Source of the DNA: Sphingomonas bacterium
GTDB taxonomy: Bacteria; Pseudomonadota; Alphaproteobacteria; Sphingomonadales; Sphingomonadaceae
Length of the DNA: 41,737 bases
Direction: 5' to 3'
NCBI GenBank assembly: GCA_030149245.1
Contig: JASBRX010000047.1
Location: forward strand, 1 to 41,737
Shown: piece by piece, positions 23,892-33,539 of the stretch
How the letters are laid out: every line of letters starts with the position of its first letter
Position numbering within the stretch: the stretch's first letter is position 1
Translations under genes and position numbers: made by a program
The notes under the pieces: generated by a model
Told to the model about the DNA's origin: nothing
Database searches by the model: none
What the model saw: only the letters and a program-made list of their open reading frames with translations

Positions 23892-24962
23892 ATGGCCAGC
23901 CCCCGCCCCGTCCGCGGCGCGACGCATAATCGCGAAAGTGCACGCTTTGCCCTGCCCACACGCGAAGCGGATGGCGACTGGCTCGATGCGCGCACCGATA
24001 TCGACGGCGCGGCACCCCCGCTGCGCACCACCGTCACGGTCGAGCATCCGCGCACCATCCTGTCGCGCAACCAGTCGCCGGACATTCCGTTCGATCGGTC
24101 GGTGAACCCGTATCGCGGCTGCGAGCATGGCTGCATCTATTGCTTCGCGCGCCCCACCCATGCCTGGCACGACCTGTCTCCGGGGCTGGACTTCGAGACG
24201 AAGTTGTTCGCCAAGCCCGACGCGCCCACCCTGCTCCGCATTGCGCTGGGCAAGCGCGGCTATATCTGTGAGCCGATCGCGTTCGGCACCAATACCGATC
24301 CCTATCAGCCGATCGAGGCGACCTGGCGGATCACGCGCAACTGCATCGCGGTGCTCGCCGAGTGCGACCACCCGATTACCATCACCACCAAATCCGACCG
24401 GGTCACGCGCGACATCGACCTGCTCGGGCCGATGGCGGCACAGGGGCTGGCGGCGGTGATGCTCTCGATCACCTCGCTCGATCCCAAGATCGCGCGGACC
24501 GTCGAACCGCGCGCTCCGCACCCCGAGCGCCGCCTCGCTGCCGTGGCAAAACTGCGCGCGGCGGGCATCCCCACGTTCGTTTCGCTCTCGCCGGTCATCC
24601 CCGCGATCACCGATCACGAGATCGAACAGATCATGGAGCGCGCAGCAGAGGCCGGCGCGCTCGGATGCTTCTACCTGCCCGTCCGGCTGCCGCACGAGGT
24701 CGCACCGCTGTTTCGCGCCTGGCTGGACGAACATTTTCCCGACCGCGCGGCAAAGGTGATGGCGACGATCCAGTCACTCCGCGGCGGCCGCGACAATGAC
24801 CCGAACTTTCACACCCGCATGCGCGGTCAAGGCCCATGGGCTGAACTGCTGCGGACCCGGTTCCGGATCGCGGCGAAGCGGTTCGGGCTCGACCAGCCCT
24901 TCCCCCCGCTGCGCCGCGACCTGTTCCGCCCGCCCGCCGGGGATCAGGGGGAGTTATTCTAG
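23892..24962 (+). CDS. PA0069-family radical SAM protein
   Basis: 356 aa. The cluster motif C77-x3-C81-x2-C84 (CEHGCIYC) after NPYRG identifies a radical SAM enzyme of the SplB-like / PA0069 family; IFLTTKSD-like segment ITITTKSDRV, SITSLDPKIARTVEPRAP and LSPVIPAITDHEIE follow, and FHTRMRGQGPWAELL is the family C-terminus. Substrate unknown; relation to spore-photoproduct lyase suggests nucleic acid repair, but that is not shown. The stop TAG shares CTAG with the stop of the convergent peptidase gene. Confidence 0.88.
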   Translation: MASPRPVRGATHNRESARFALPTREADGDWLDARTDIDGAAPPLRTTVTVEHPRTILSRNQSPDIPFDRSVNPYRGCEHGCIYCFARPTHAWHDLSPGLDFETKLFAKPDAPTLLRIALGKRGYICEPIAFGTNTDPYQPIEATWRITRNCIAVLAECDHPITITTKSDRVTRDIDLLGPMAAQGLAAVMLSITSLDPKIARTVEPRAPHPERRLAAVAKLRAAGIPTFVSLSPVIPAITDHEIEQIMERAAEAGALGCFYLPVRLPHEVAPLFRAWLDEHFPDRAAKVMATIQSLRGGRDNDPNFHTRMRGQGPWAELLRTRFRIAAKRFGLDQPFPPLRRDLFRPPAGDQGELF

Positions 24963-26383
24963 GTCAGGATAACGCGCGCACCGTCCCGGCGCACCGCGAC
25001 CCCATTGGCCGCCAGCAATTCGGTAATAAATGCCGCCGGATCGGGCACGCCGCGGTCAAGGAACATCCGCACGTCTGCCGCGCCCACCCCGCCAACCGCT
25101 GTGAATGCGCCGATCCAGTCGTCCGCAGTCACCAGTCCCGTTTTCCGGTTCGGTTCGATCAGCATTTGCAACCATGTGAACAGGTCGCTCTTGGCATCGC
25201 GCTTTCGCGCGGCCCCTTCGGCCGCCATCATCAGCACCGCGCCGCAATCGTAATTCGCGCGATGTTCGCCGCGCTCCAGCGCGCCCGACAGCGGCTTGCT
25301 GCCATTGACGGCGATGCACGCGTCGATCGAACGCTGCAGCCGTGCGCGCACATCATAGGCCGGGTCGTAATGCGCCAGGGCGCGCACTGCCATCAGGTCG
25401 GCGCCGCCCTCGGTCATCCATGAATCGCTGCGGCGTTTGGCGCGCACCGTCTGGCCCATCCAGAAATGAGCGCCCTCATGTCCGATGAACCATCGCGTCT
25501 GGGCGATCAGGGCGGGTTTGGGATCGACCATCCCCGTGCCCTTCAGGTTCATCACCACCATGCCGTCGAGCACGCTGCCGCCCTGCGACACCCCCTTGAA
25601 CGCGGTGCCGCCCCATGCAGCGAGCAATGTCGGCCGGGCACCGGTCGGCTTGCCCAAGCGCTGAGTGTAGAAATCGAACAGGCGCGGCGTGAACCGGTCC
25701 AGTTCGTCGCGCGTCCACTGGGGCAGGCCCGGGTCGATGATACCGACAAAAGCGGGCGTAGCGACGGCACGCGCAGGTCCGGAATAGATATAGCTCTGCT
25801 GCTTTTCGAGCTTCAGTTTGATCGCGTCACGGTACAGCTTGCCCTCAAATAACAGCGCCTTGCCCGGATCGCGGACCGTCAGCCGCGTCGCCACCTGTTC
25901 GAACGGAAATCCGTTCAGGTCGAGTGGCAACTCTTTCGCCGCTGCACTCGATGCCAGCGGCGCAAGCAGGTGATGGTCGCTGTAAATGCCGACCCCACCG
26001 TCGGAGAAGGCGAGCACCGGCTGATAATCGGCGATGATCGGATCGATATAAGGCGTGACCCGAATGCGCACCGAACTCAGCGGGCGTCCATCTCCCACCA
26101 ACACGTCATAATGCCCGATACGCTCAAGGCGAACGCCCGGCGTCTCGACCTGCAAGCTCCGGGCGCGCCACGGTTTGCCGTGGAGCGCGTTGGACGAGCG
26201 GACGAAGAACCATGCCGGTGCCGCGCGCGCGAAGCGGTATTCCAGCAGCCAAGCCCCGTCGCTGTCGCGGCTCAGCACCACTTCGGTCGGGCCCTTGGCT
26301 GGGCGGGCCGTTGCCTCTTGCAACGGCGCGAGTGTTGCGCAGGCCAGACCCAGCAGCGCCACGAATAGTCGAACGTTTCGCAT
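24959..26383 (-). CDS. secreted gluzincin-type zinc metallopeptidase-like protein
   Basis: 474 aa with signal peptide (MRNVRLFVALLGLACATLAPLQEATA). The zinc site is H302-E303-G-A-H306, followed after 18 residues by E325 (WMTEGGADL): HExxH-x18-E, as in M1/M61 gluzincins. The N-terminal half is beta-rich, and residues ~190-300 lead into the catalytic domain. It is shorter than M61 glycyl aminopeptidases and shows no PDZ domain. Sphingomonads carry such secreted proteins; the substrate is unknown. It is divergent from the LuxR-type gene. Confidence 0.8.
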   Translation of the reverse strand: MRNVRLFVALLGLACATLAPLQEATARPAKGPTEVVLSRDSDGAWLLEYRFARAAPAWFFVRSSNALHGKPWRARSLQVETPGVRLERIGHYDVLVGDGRPLSSVRIRVTPYIDPIIADYQPVLAFSDGGVGIYSDHHLLAPLASSAAAKELPLDLNGFPFEQVATRLTVRDPGKALLFEGKLYRDAIKLKLEKQQSYIYSGPARAVATPAFVGIIDPGLPQWTRDELDRFTPRLFDFYTQRLGKPTGARPTLLAAWGGTAFKGVSQGGSVLDGMVVMNLKGTGMVDPKPALIAQTRWFIGHEGAHFWMGQTVRAKRRSDSWMTEGGADLMAVRALAHYDPAYDVRARLQRSIDACIAVNGSKPLSGALERGEHRANYDCGAVLMMAAEGAARKRDAKSDLFTWLQMLIEPNRKTGLVTADDWIGAFTAVGGVGAADVRMFLDRGVPDPAAFITELLAANGVAVRRDGARVILT

Positions 26384-26495
26384 CCGAAGTGTATTACATA
26401 GTCAACACGGTTGAGCAAGATGCGCTACCGTCCTACTCGGCGGGTCGTTCGCGCAGCTCCTTGCCTTACCCGCGGCATGGGGCGATGCTCCTCAG

Positions 26496-26939
26496 ATGCG
26501 GAAGTCACGTTGGCCCGATCTGCTCTGGTGGCGACACGCCGCGCTTTACGGCGTGCTGCTGGCGCTGGCAGCGGCGCTGCTGCAGTGGCTGGATTATCGC
26601 TGGCTCGCGCGGACGTTGTCGTTCGAATTCTATCTGCTGCTCGTCGCGATCGGCTTTCTTGCGCTGGGGCTCTATGTCGGCGCGCGGGTGCTTGGCCGCC
26701 CGGCGCCGGTGCGCGAGCCCGGCAACCCGGATGCGCGCAAATCGCTTGGCGTCAGCGAGCGCGAGATGGCGGTGCTGGTCGAACTGGCGGCTGGCTATTC
26801 GAACAAGGAGATTGCCCGCCGGCTCGACGTATCACCGAATACGGTGAAGACGCATGTCGCGCGGCTGTTCGAGAAGCTCGGTGCGCGGCGACGCACCGAC
26901 GCGATTGCGCGGGCGCGAGAGATCGGGCTGCTGTCCTGA
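26496..26939 (+). CDS. membrane-anchored LuxR-type HTH regulator
   Basis: 147 aa. Two membrane helices (residues ~12-30 HAALYGVLLALAAALLQWL and ~42-62 SFEFYLLLVAIGFLALGLYV) are followed by a complete LuxR/FixJ-type helix-turn-helix at ~82-147 (GVSEREMAVLVELAAGYSNK, then EIARRLDVSPNTVKTHVARL). There is no receiver or ligand domain. It would act from the membrane, and is paired with the DUF4199 membrane protein 102 bases downstream. Similar HTH/DUF4199 pairs occur in other bacteria; the DUF4199 protein may sense and restrain the regulator (inference). Confidence 0.85.
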   Translation: MRKSRWPDLLWWRHAALYGVLLALAAALLQWLDYRWLARTLSFEFYLLLVAIGFLALGLYVGARVLGRPAPVREPGNPDARKSLGVSEREMAVLVELAAGYSNKEIARRLDVSPNTVKTHVARLFEKLGARRRTDAIARAREIGLLS

Positions 26940-27041
26940 GCCAAATTCGGGTGATCGGGGGCAAATCACCCTTTTGGACGATTGCCCGGTTTGGTCGCCA
27001 ATGCCCAGTTCGCGCGACCTGAAGCAAAAGGAGGGACCAAC

Positions 27042-27584
27042 ATGCAGCGCATCATTTTGACCTATGGCGTGATCGCCGGTTTCGTTGTCGCCATTCCGCT
27101 GTTCCTGATGGGCACGCTGATGGCCGACAACCCGCCAAGTGGCGCGGTGGGCATGGCGATCGGCTATCTCATCATGCTGATCGCCTTCACTGCCATTTTC
27201 GTCGCGGTGAAGCGGCATCGCGACGATCACTGCGGCGGGGTGATCCGCTTTCTCCCTGCCCTTGGCATGGGCGCGGCGATCGCAGTGATCGCCAGCCTGT
27301 TCTACGTCGTCGCGTGGGAGGCGGTGCTGGCAATCAACGGCGGGAATTTCATTGCCGAAATGAGCGCGCGGTTGCTCGAAGAACGCCGCGCCGCTGGCGC
27401 CACGGCAGGCGAACTGGCTTCGCTGCAGGCGCAGATGACGCAGATGCAGGGACTCTACGCCAACCCGCTGTTTCGCGTGCTGATCACCCTGACCGAAATT
27501 CTACCGATCGGTTTGCTCGTCGCACTGGTCGCGGCCGCCGCGCTCGGAACCCTGCCCCGCCCGTTTCAGAAACGCCGGGCCTGA
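27042..27584 (+). CDS. DUF4199 membrane protein
   Basis: 180 aa, four membrane segments (about residues 5-25, 36-55, 75-97, 148-172) with a soluble loop (EMSARLLEERRAAGATAGEL). The pattern YGVIAGFVVAIPLF, VAVKRHRDDHCGG and ALGMGAAIAVIASLFYVVAW fits DUF4199. Start ATG 27042 follows an ideal AAGGAGG (27028-27034 region), better than the upstream in-frame ATG. It is encoded behind the membrane LuxR-type regulator and probably cotranscribed with it. Confidence 0.85.
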   Translation: MQRIILTYGVIAGFVVAIPLFLMGTLMADNPPSGAVGMAIGYLIMLIAFTAIFVAVKRHRDDHCGGVIRFLPALGMGAAIAVIASLFYVVAWEAVLAINGGNFIAEMSARLLEERRAAGATAGELASLQAQMTQMQGLYANPLFRVLITLTEILPIGLLVALVAAAALGTLPRPFQKRRA

Positions 27585-27601
27585 GCCCTACCGGCGGCGG
27601 G

Positions 27602-29200
27602 TCACCCCGCCGCCGCAAAGCGGAAGTCGCGATATTGTTCGCGCAGCGCCGTCTTGAGCAGCTTGCCGGTCGCAGTGTGCGGCAGTTCGGCGACGAAATG
27701 GATTTCGTCGGGCAGCCACCATTTCGCGACCTGCGTCGCCAGATGATGCTGCACCTGCATCGCCGTGACATCGCTCCCCGGCTTACGCACCACCAGCAGC
27801 AGCGGGCGCTCGTCCCATTTGGGATGATAAATGCCGATCGCCGCCGCCTCCGCCACGCCCGGACAGCCGACCGCGGCATTCTCCAGTTCGACCGAGCTGA
27901 TCCACTCGCCACCGGACTTGATCACATCCTTGGCGCGGTCGGTGATCTGCATGATTCCGTCGGGATGCAGCACCGCGACATCGCCGGTATCGAACCAGCC
28001 ATCCTCGGTCAGGCACGGGCCGTTCGTGTCCTGGAAATATTGCTTGATGATCCACGGCCCCTTGATCTGGAGCCGACCTGAGCTCACCCCGTCGCGCGGC
28101 AGCAGATTGCCGTCTTCATCCACGGTGCGCAGCTCGACCCCGAACGGCGCACGCCCCTGAAACACGGTCTTGTCGACCTTTTCCTCAAAGCTCAGTTCGT
28201 CCCAGTTATGGGTCGGCGCGCCCATCGTCCCGATCGGTGACGTTTCGGTCATGCCCCAGGCGTGGTTGACCCGCGCGCCCATCTTCATGATCCGCTCGAT
28301 CATCGCGCGCGGCGCAGCCGACCCGCCGATCGTCACGACCTTCAGGTGCCGGGGCGCCTCACCGGTCGCATCGATATGCTGGAACATCGCGAACCACACG
28401 GTCGGCACGCCAGCCGTATGCGTCACGCGTTCGCGGTTCATCAGGTCGCACAGCGTCTTGCCGTCATTGACCGCCGACATGACCAGCTTCACCCCCGCCA
28501 TCGGCGCGGCAAAGGGCAGGCCCCAACCAACGGCGTGGAACATCGGCACCACCGGGAGCACCACCGCCTGCGTCGACAGGTCGAACACTGCCGGCTGCAG
28601 TTCCGCCATCGCATGGATCATCGACGATCGGTGGGTATAGAGCACGCCCTTCGGATTTCCCGTCGTGCCGCTGGTGTAGCAGAGCATGCACGGCTCGCGC
28701 TCGCTGCCCTCGACCCAGTTGTACTTGCCGTCTTCGGCCCCGATCACCGCCTCGAAGCTGTCCGGGCCGCCACCATCGAACACGATATAATGCTCGATCG
28801 TCTTCCATTGCGACTTCAGCTTGTCGACAATCGGCTGGAACATCCGGTCATAGATCAGCACGCGATCCTCGGCATGGTTGCCGATATAGGCGAGTTGATC
28901 CTCGAACAGGCGCGGGTTGATGGTGTGGACGATGCCGCCCATCCCGATCGTGCCATGCCATGCGACCAGATGGCGGCTGTGGTTCATCGCCAGCGTCGCC
29001 ACGCGATCGCCCTTGCGAACCCCGCGCCGTTCCAGCGCCTGCGCGAGCTTGCGGCTGTCCCGCGCAATTCCCGCCCAGTCGGTGCGCGTCTCGCTGCCAT
29101 CGGCCCAGCGGCTGATGATCTCGCGCGATCCATATTCGCGCTCGGCATGCTCGATCACCCGAGGTACCCGAAGCTCGAAATCCTGCATCGCGCCCAGCAT
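27602..29200 (-). CDS. acyl-CoA synthetase (AMP-forming), fatty-acid--CoA ligase type
   Basis: 532 aa. ANL-superfamily motifs: P-loop [12 protein letters not shown] (about residues 174-185), [45 protein letters not shown] and the C-terminal catalytic Lys in [14 protein letters not shown]. It activates a carboxylic acid with ATP and CoA; the length and [20 protein letters not shown] context resemble medium- to long-chain (AlkK-like) ligases, but chain length cannot be read. It stands alone, 17 bases after the convergent DUF4199 gene and followed upstream by the repeat element. Confidence 0.93.
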   Translation of the reverse strand: MLGAMQDFELRVPRVIEHAEREYGSREIISRWADGSETRTDWAGIARDSRKLAQALERRGVRKGDRVATLAMNHSRHLVAWHGTIGMGGIVHTINPRLFEDQLAYIGNHAEDRVLIYDRMFQPIVDKLKSQWKTIEHYIVFDGGGPDSFEAVIGAEDGKYNWVEGSEREPCMLCYTSGTTGNPKGVLYTHRSSMIHAMAELQPAVFDLSTQAVVLPVVPMFHAVGWGLPFAAPMAGVKLVMSAVNDGKTLCDLMNRERVTHTAGVPTVWFAMFQHIDATGEAPRHLKVVTIGGSAAPRAMIERIMKMGARVNHAWGMTETSPIGTMGAPTHNWDELSFEEKVDKTVFQGRAPFGVELRTVDEDGNLLPRDGVSSGRLQIKGPWIIKQYFQDTNGPCLTEDGWFDTGDVAVLHPDGIMQITDRAKDVIKSGGEWISSVELENAAVGCPGVAEAAAIGIYHPKWDERPLLLVVRKPGSDVTAMQVQHHLATQVAKWWLPDEIHFVAELPHTATGKLLKTALREQYRDFRFAAAG

Positions 29201-29282
29201 CGCTCTCTCCTTGTTCCGCGCGGGTTTCCGCGTCCGTCAACCCATCCTGCGGGTTCGAAAGCACAGATGCAAGAGGTGCTCT

Positions 29283-29441
29283 TTCCTCCCCCAGCTCGCT
29301 GGGGGAGGTGGCAGCGCGCAGCGCTGACGGAGGGGCCGCCCTCGCAGAGGGCGGAATTTTGCCGAGATGAGCTCGGCCGTCTGCGCGGCCGCCCCTCCAC
29401 CGCCTTCGGCGGTCCCCCTCCCCTGCTGCGCAGGGGAGGAA
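29283..29441. repeat. mosaic palindromic intergenic repeat element
   Basis: Bounded by terminal inverted repeats TTCCTCCCC (29283-29291) and GGGGAGGAA (29433-29441). Inside are five hairpins: CCTCCCCCAG/CTGGGGGAGG, CCGCCCTC/GAGGGCGG (29336-29354), GCCGAG/CTCGGC (29361-29377), ACCGCC/GGCGGT (29399-29413) and CCTCCCCTG/CAGGGGAGG (29417-29439). The two halves also pair at longer range (GGAGGGGC with GCCCCTCC). No coding capacity. It resembles dispersed small palindromic repeats of sphingomonad genomes and could act as a terminator after dnaE and upstream of the ligase. Confidence 0.75.
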
Positions 29442-29446
29442 TTTGA

Positions 29447-32400
29447 TCAGCTCGCCAGCGCCAGTCTCGGCTGTTCGGTCGGCTTGAGTTCGGCGCGCTC
29501 GATCCCCGGCAATCCTTCGATGCGCGTCGCCAGCTCGCCGTCGAGCCGGAAGTTGCGCCCCAGCACCAGTTCCGCCTCCCCGCCATCGGGCAGCGGCGCG
29601 TCGATCACCACCTCGCACCGCCCGCCGCGCGCGTCCTCCAGCAATTTGGCGACCGCCGCCAGCGCTCCGGCTTCGCGCACTGCCATACGCAGCGTCAGGC
29701 GCACGTCCTTCGCCATCCCCTCGAACGGCTGCACCTTGCGCACCGTCACGCGCGCGCTGTCCTCGCCCGGCCGCCGGTCGAGCTCAACGGTCAGAATGCC
29801 GCACCCGCCGACGCGCGCCGCATCCTCCATCTCCTTGGCAGTATGCTCCTCGAAACAGGTGCACGGTACGCTCCCGCTCGCGTCGGACAGCGTCGCCATC
29901 ATGTAACGCTTGCCCCGCGCCGAGGTACGCCAGCGCGCATCCTCAATCAGCGCGGCGATCGTCGCACCGGCACGCCCGCCCTCGGCAATCTCGATCTCGT
30001 TAAGGCTGGCGATGCTCCGCGCCGAATGCAGCTTGGCGAGATGCTGGTAACGATCGAGCGGGTGCGCCGAGAAGAAGAATCCGAACGCCTCCTTCTCCGC
30101 CTCGATCCGCTGACCCAATGTCCAGTGCGCGCTCTTGGGCAGCTGGATCGCCGATCCCACCGGCTCGGCTTCGCCGAACAGGCCGCCCTGCCCGCTGGTG
30201 CGGTTCTCATGCGTGCGCTGCGCCACCGCCATGATCGTTTCGGCGGCGGCGTGGACCTTGGCGCGATCCGGCGCGACGCTGTCGAACGCCCCCGCCCCGG
30301 CCAGCGCCTCGACCTGCCGCTTGTTGAGCAGGCGCGGATCGACCCGCCGTGCGAAATCGTCGAGGCTCTGGAACCGCCCCTTGGCCTGACGCTCCTCGAC
30401 CAGCAGCTCCATCGCGCGCTCACCCACGCCCTTCAGGCCCGCCAGCGCGTAACGCACGGCGAACCCTTCCGCCGTTTCCGCGACCGAAAACTCCGCCTCG
30501 CTCGCATTGATGTCGGGCGGCAGGCAGGGCGTGCCCAGCCGCTTCATATCCTCGACGAACACCGCTAGCTTTTCGGTCTGGCCAAGTTCGAAGCACATCG
30601 ACGCGGCATAGAATTCGTGCGGATAATGCGCCTTCAGCCACGCGGTATGATAGGCGAGCAGCGCATAGGCCGCCGCGTGCGACTTGTTGAAGCCGTAGCC
30701 CGCAAACTTGTCGATCAAGTCGAACAGCTCGTTGGCCTTGGCCTCGGAGATATTGTTGACCTTGGCGCAGCCCTCGACGAACAACGCGCGCTGCGCATCC
30801 ATCTCCGCCTTGATCTTCTTGCCCATCGCGCGGCGCAGCAAATCCGCGCCGCCGAGCGAATAGCCGGCGAGGATCTGCGCGGCCTGCATCACCTGTTCCT
30901 GATAGACGAAGATGCCGTAGGTTTCCTTGAGGATCCCCTCCAGCAACGGGTGCGGATATTCGATCGGCTCCAGCCCCTGCTTACGCCGCCCGAACATCGG
31001 GATATTGTCCATCGGACCCGGGCGATAGAGCGAGACGAGCGCGATGATGTCGCCGAAGTTGGTCGGCCGCACCGCCGTCAGCGTCCGCCGCATCCCTTCG
31101 GATTCGAGCTGGAACACGCCCACCGTCTCACCGCGCTGGAGCAGTTCGTACACCGCCGGATCGTCCCAGCCGAGCGCGGCGAGGTCGATGCTGATGTTGC
31201 GCGCGGCGAGCAGGTCGACCGCCTTTTGCAGCACCGACAGCGTCTTGAGGCCAAGGAAGTCGAATTTCACCAACCCAGCGCCCTCGACATATTTCATGTC
31301 GAACTGCGTCACAGGCATGTCGGAGCGCGGGTCGCGGTACAGCGGCACGAGCTCCGCCAGCGGACGGTCCCCGATCACGACGCCCGCCGCGTGGGTAGAC
31401 GAATGGCGCGGCAGCCCTTCCAGCCGCATGGCGAGGTCGATCAGATGGCGGACATCGCTCGCGCCGTCATACTCGGCCTTGAACTCGCTCACCCCGTTGA
31501 GCGATCGCGACAACGTCCACGGATCGGTCGGGTGGTTGGGCACAAGCTTGGCAAGCCGGTCGACCTGACCATAGCTCATCTGCAGCACGCGCCCGGTATC
31601 CTTGAGCACCGCGCGCGCCTTCATCGTTCCGAAGGTGATGATCTGCGCGACTTGGTTGCGCCCATATTTCTGCTGAACGTAGCGGATCACCTCGCCCCGC
31701 CGGGTTTCGCAAAAGTCGATGTCGAAGTCGGGCATCGACACGCGTTCCGGGTTCAGGAACCGCTCGAACAGCAACCCCAGCGCCAGCGGGTCGAGGTCGG
31801 TGATGGTCAGCGCCCAGGCGACCACGCTGCCCGCGCCCGAACCGCGCCCCGGCCCAACCGGAATCCCGTTCGCCTTGGCCCATTTGATGAAGTCCGCAAC
31901 GATCAGGAAGTAGCCCGGAAAGCCCATCTGCACGATGATGTCGGTCTCGAACGCCAGCCGGTCGAAATATTCCTGCCGCCTGGCCGGGTCCGTGATCCCC
32001 GCCGTCTCCAGCCGCGCCTCCAGCCCAGCGCGCGCATCGGCGCGCAGCTGCGCCGCCTCGCCCTCGATATCGCCGGCCAAGCTGGGCAGGATCGGCTTGC
32101 GCTTCGGCGCGGCAAAGGCACAGCGCTGCGCCACCACCAGCGTATTGTCGATCGCCTCGGGCAAATCGTCGAACAGCCGCTTCATCTCGGTCGCAGGCTT
32201 CATCCACGCATCGGGCGAGGAGCGCTGGCGGTCGTCGCTCGCGACATAGGCGGACCCGGCAATGCACAGCATCGCGTCATGCGCCTGATGGAAGTCGGGC
32301 ACGGCATAGCAAGCCGGATTGGTCGCGACGATCGGCAGACCGCGGTCATAGGCGAGGTCGAGTAGCTTGGGCTCGGCGCGCGCCTCGACCTCGTCCAGCC

Positions 32401-32929
32401 GCCGGATGATCTCGATATAGAGCCGGTCGCCGAACAACGCCTGCAGCCTGTCGGCATAGGCCAGCGCCGCATCCTCCTGCTCCTCGGCGAACAGCCGCGC
32501 CAGTGCGCCCTCACGCCCGGCGGTCAGCGCGATCAGCCCGTCGGTGCGCCCCTCCAGCGCCGCGAACGGGACATGTGCGTCCTTCTCGATCGGTCGGTCG
32601 AGATGCGCCATCGACACTAGGTGGCAGAGATTTTCATACCCCGTCGCATCCTGCGCAAACAGCGCCAGCCAGTCGAGCGCCGGGGTTACGCCATCGGGCA
32701 CATCCGGCCGCTCGACGCACAGCAACGATCCGACGATCGGCTGCACGCCCGCCTTTTTTGCCGCATCCGAATAGGACATGGCGGCATAGAGCCCGTTGCG
32801 ATCGCACAACCCGGCGGCAGGAAACCCCAGCTCCCGCGCCCGCGACGCAATCGCCTTCGGCTCGATCGCACCCTCCAGCATCGTGTAGGCGGAAAAGACG
32901 CGAAGGGGCACGAAACCGGAATGAGGCAT
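29447..32929 (-). CDS. dnaE: DNA polymerase III subunit alpha
   Basis: 1160 aa replicative polymerase. N-terminal PHP domain (FVPLRVFSAYTMLEGAIEPK), degenerate in its metal residues as usual for DnaE1; the polymerase palm with the acidic motif MPDFDIDFCETRRGE (about residues 396-410); GPGRGSGAGSVVAWAL; fingers GIFVYQEQVMQAAQILAGYS; helix-hairpin-helix LKGVGERAMELLVEE; and a C-terminal OB fold (TIAALIEDARWRTSARGKRY). ATG 32929 (MPHSGFVPLRVFSAY) is chosen because the 12 upstream codons are unrelated. The frame is intact. It is expressed alone, with the hairpin at 33016-33035 separating it from the gpx gene. Confidence 0.97.
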   Translation of the reverse strand: MPHSGFVPLRVFSAYTMLEGAIEPKAIASRARELGFPAAGLCDRNGLYAAMSYSDAAKKAGVQPIVGSLLCVERPDVPDGVTPALDWLALFAQDATGYENLCHLVSMAHLDRPIEKDAHVPFAALEGRTDGLIALTAGREGALARLFAEEQEDAALAYADRLQALFGDRLYIEIIRRLDEVEARAEPKLLDLAYDRGLPIVATNPACYAVPDFHQAHDAMLCIAGSAYVASDDRQRSSPDAWMKPATEMKRLFDDLPEAIDNTLVVAQRCAFAAPKRKPILPSLAGDIEGEAAQLRADARAGLEARLETAGITDPARRQEYFDRLAFETDIIVQMGFPGYFLIVADFIKWAKANGIPVGPGRGSGAGSVVAWALTITDLDPLALGLLFERFLNPERVSMPDFDIDFCETRRGEVIRYVQQKYGRNQVAQIITFGTMKARAVLKDTGRVLQMSYGQVDRLAKLVPNHPTDPWTLSRSLNGVSEFKAEYDGASDVRHLIDLAMRLEGLPRHSSTHAAGVVIGDRPLAELVPLYRDPRSDMPVTQFDMKYVEGAGLVKFDFLGLKTLSVLQKAVDLLAARNISIDLAALGWDDPAVYELLQRGETVGVFQLESEGMRRTLTAVRPTNFGDIIALVSLYRPGPMDNIPMFGRRKQGLEPIEYPHPLLEGILKETYGIFVYQEQVMQAAQILAGYSLGGADLLRRAMGKKIKAEMDAQRALFVEGCAKVNNISEAKANELFDLIDKFAGYGFNKSHAAAYALLAYHTAWLKAHYPHEFYAASMCFELGQTEKLAVFVEDMKRLGTPCLPPDINASEAEFSVAETAEGFAVRYALAGLKGVGERAMELLVEERQAKGRFQSLDDFARRVDPRLLNKRQVEALAGAGAFDSVAPDRAKVHAAAETIMAVAQRTHENRTSGQGGLFGEAEPVGSAIQLPKSAHWTLGQRIEAEKEAFGFFFSAHPLDRYQHLAKLHSARSIASLNEIEIAEGGRAGATIAALIEDARWRTSARGKRYMMATLSDASGSVPCTCFEEHTAKEMEDAARVGGCGILTVELDRRPGEDSARVTVRKVQPFEGMAKDVRLTLRMAVREAGALAAVAKLLEDARGGRCEVVIDAPLPDGGEAELVLGRNFRLDGELATRIEGLPGIERAELKPTEQPRLALAS

Positions 32930-33015
32930 GGGGTGGTTATAGGTGCGCGAACCGGCTGGGGTCAAAGCGGCCGGTCGCGTTTTCCACAGTTAATCGCGAT
33001 CAAATGCCAACCGTC

Positions 33016-33035
33016 ACCCCCGCTTTCGCGGGGGT
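33016..33035. terminator. hairpin ending the lolCD-gpx transcript
   Basis: Perfect 8-bp stem ACCCCCGC/GCGGGGGT with TTTC loop (GAAA on the minus strand), 24 bases after the glutathione peroxidase stop. There is no long U-tract. This CCCCGCGAAAGCGGGG type is a common dispersed sphingomonad hairpin; a degenerate relative lies at about 15067-15087 between ispE and the crotonase gene. Confidence 0.55.
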
Positions 33036-33059
33036 AACGAATATGGTTACGGCGAGCTC

Positions 33060-33539
33060 CTAAAGCAGCTTCTCAATATCCGCCGCAATATCCTCAGGCT
33101 TGGTCTGCGGCGCATAGCGCTCGACCACGTTCCCCTCGCGGTCGATCAGGAACTTGGTGAAGTTCCACTTGATCCCCTCGGTCCCAAACAGCCCCGGGGC
33201 CTGTTTCTTGAGCCAGCGATACAGCGGCGCCGCATCCGCGCCATTGACGTCGATCTTCCCGAACACCGGGAAGGTCACATCATAGGTCAGCGAACAGAAA
33301 TTCGCGATCTCCGCCGCATCCCCCGGCTCCTGCGCGCCGAACTGGTTGCACGGAAAGCCCAGCACCTCGAACCCGCGCGCGCCATAGCGGCGGTGCAGCT
33401 CCTCCAGGCCCGTATATTGCGGCGTAAACCCGCATTTCGACGCGACGTTCACGATCAGCAGCACCTTGCCGGCGAAGTCCGACAGATCGGCCAGTTCCCC
33501 GCTCGCTGTGGTGACGGGAATTTCCGTGATCGTCGTCAT
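33060..33539 (-). CDS. glutathione peroxidase family protein
   Basis: 159 aa; reduces peroxides with thiols in the cytoplasm. The catalytic Cys36 lies in [12 protein letters not shown], the Gln in [13 protein letters not shown] and the Trp in [11 protein letters not shown]. It uses Cys rather than selenocysteine, typical of bacterial thiol peroxidases that often prefer thioredoxin to glutathione. The ATG overlaps the lolD stop by 4 bases, so it is cotranslated with the lipoprotein-release genes. This gene order recurs in alphaproteobacteria but the functional reason is unclear. Confidence 0.93.
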   Translation of the reverse strand: MTTITEIPVTTASGELADLSDFAGKVLLIVNVASKCGFTPQYTGLEELHRRYGARGFEVLGFPCNQFGAQEPGDAAEIANFCSLTYDVTFPVFGKIDVNGADAAPLYRWLKKQAPGLFGTEGIKWNFTKFLIDREGNVVERYAPQTKPEDIAADIEKLL

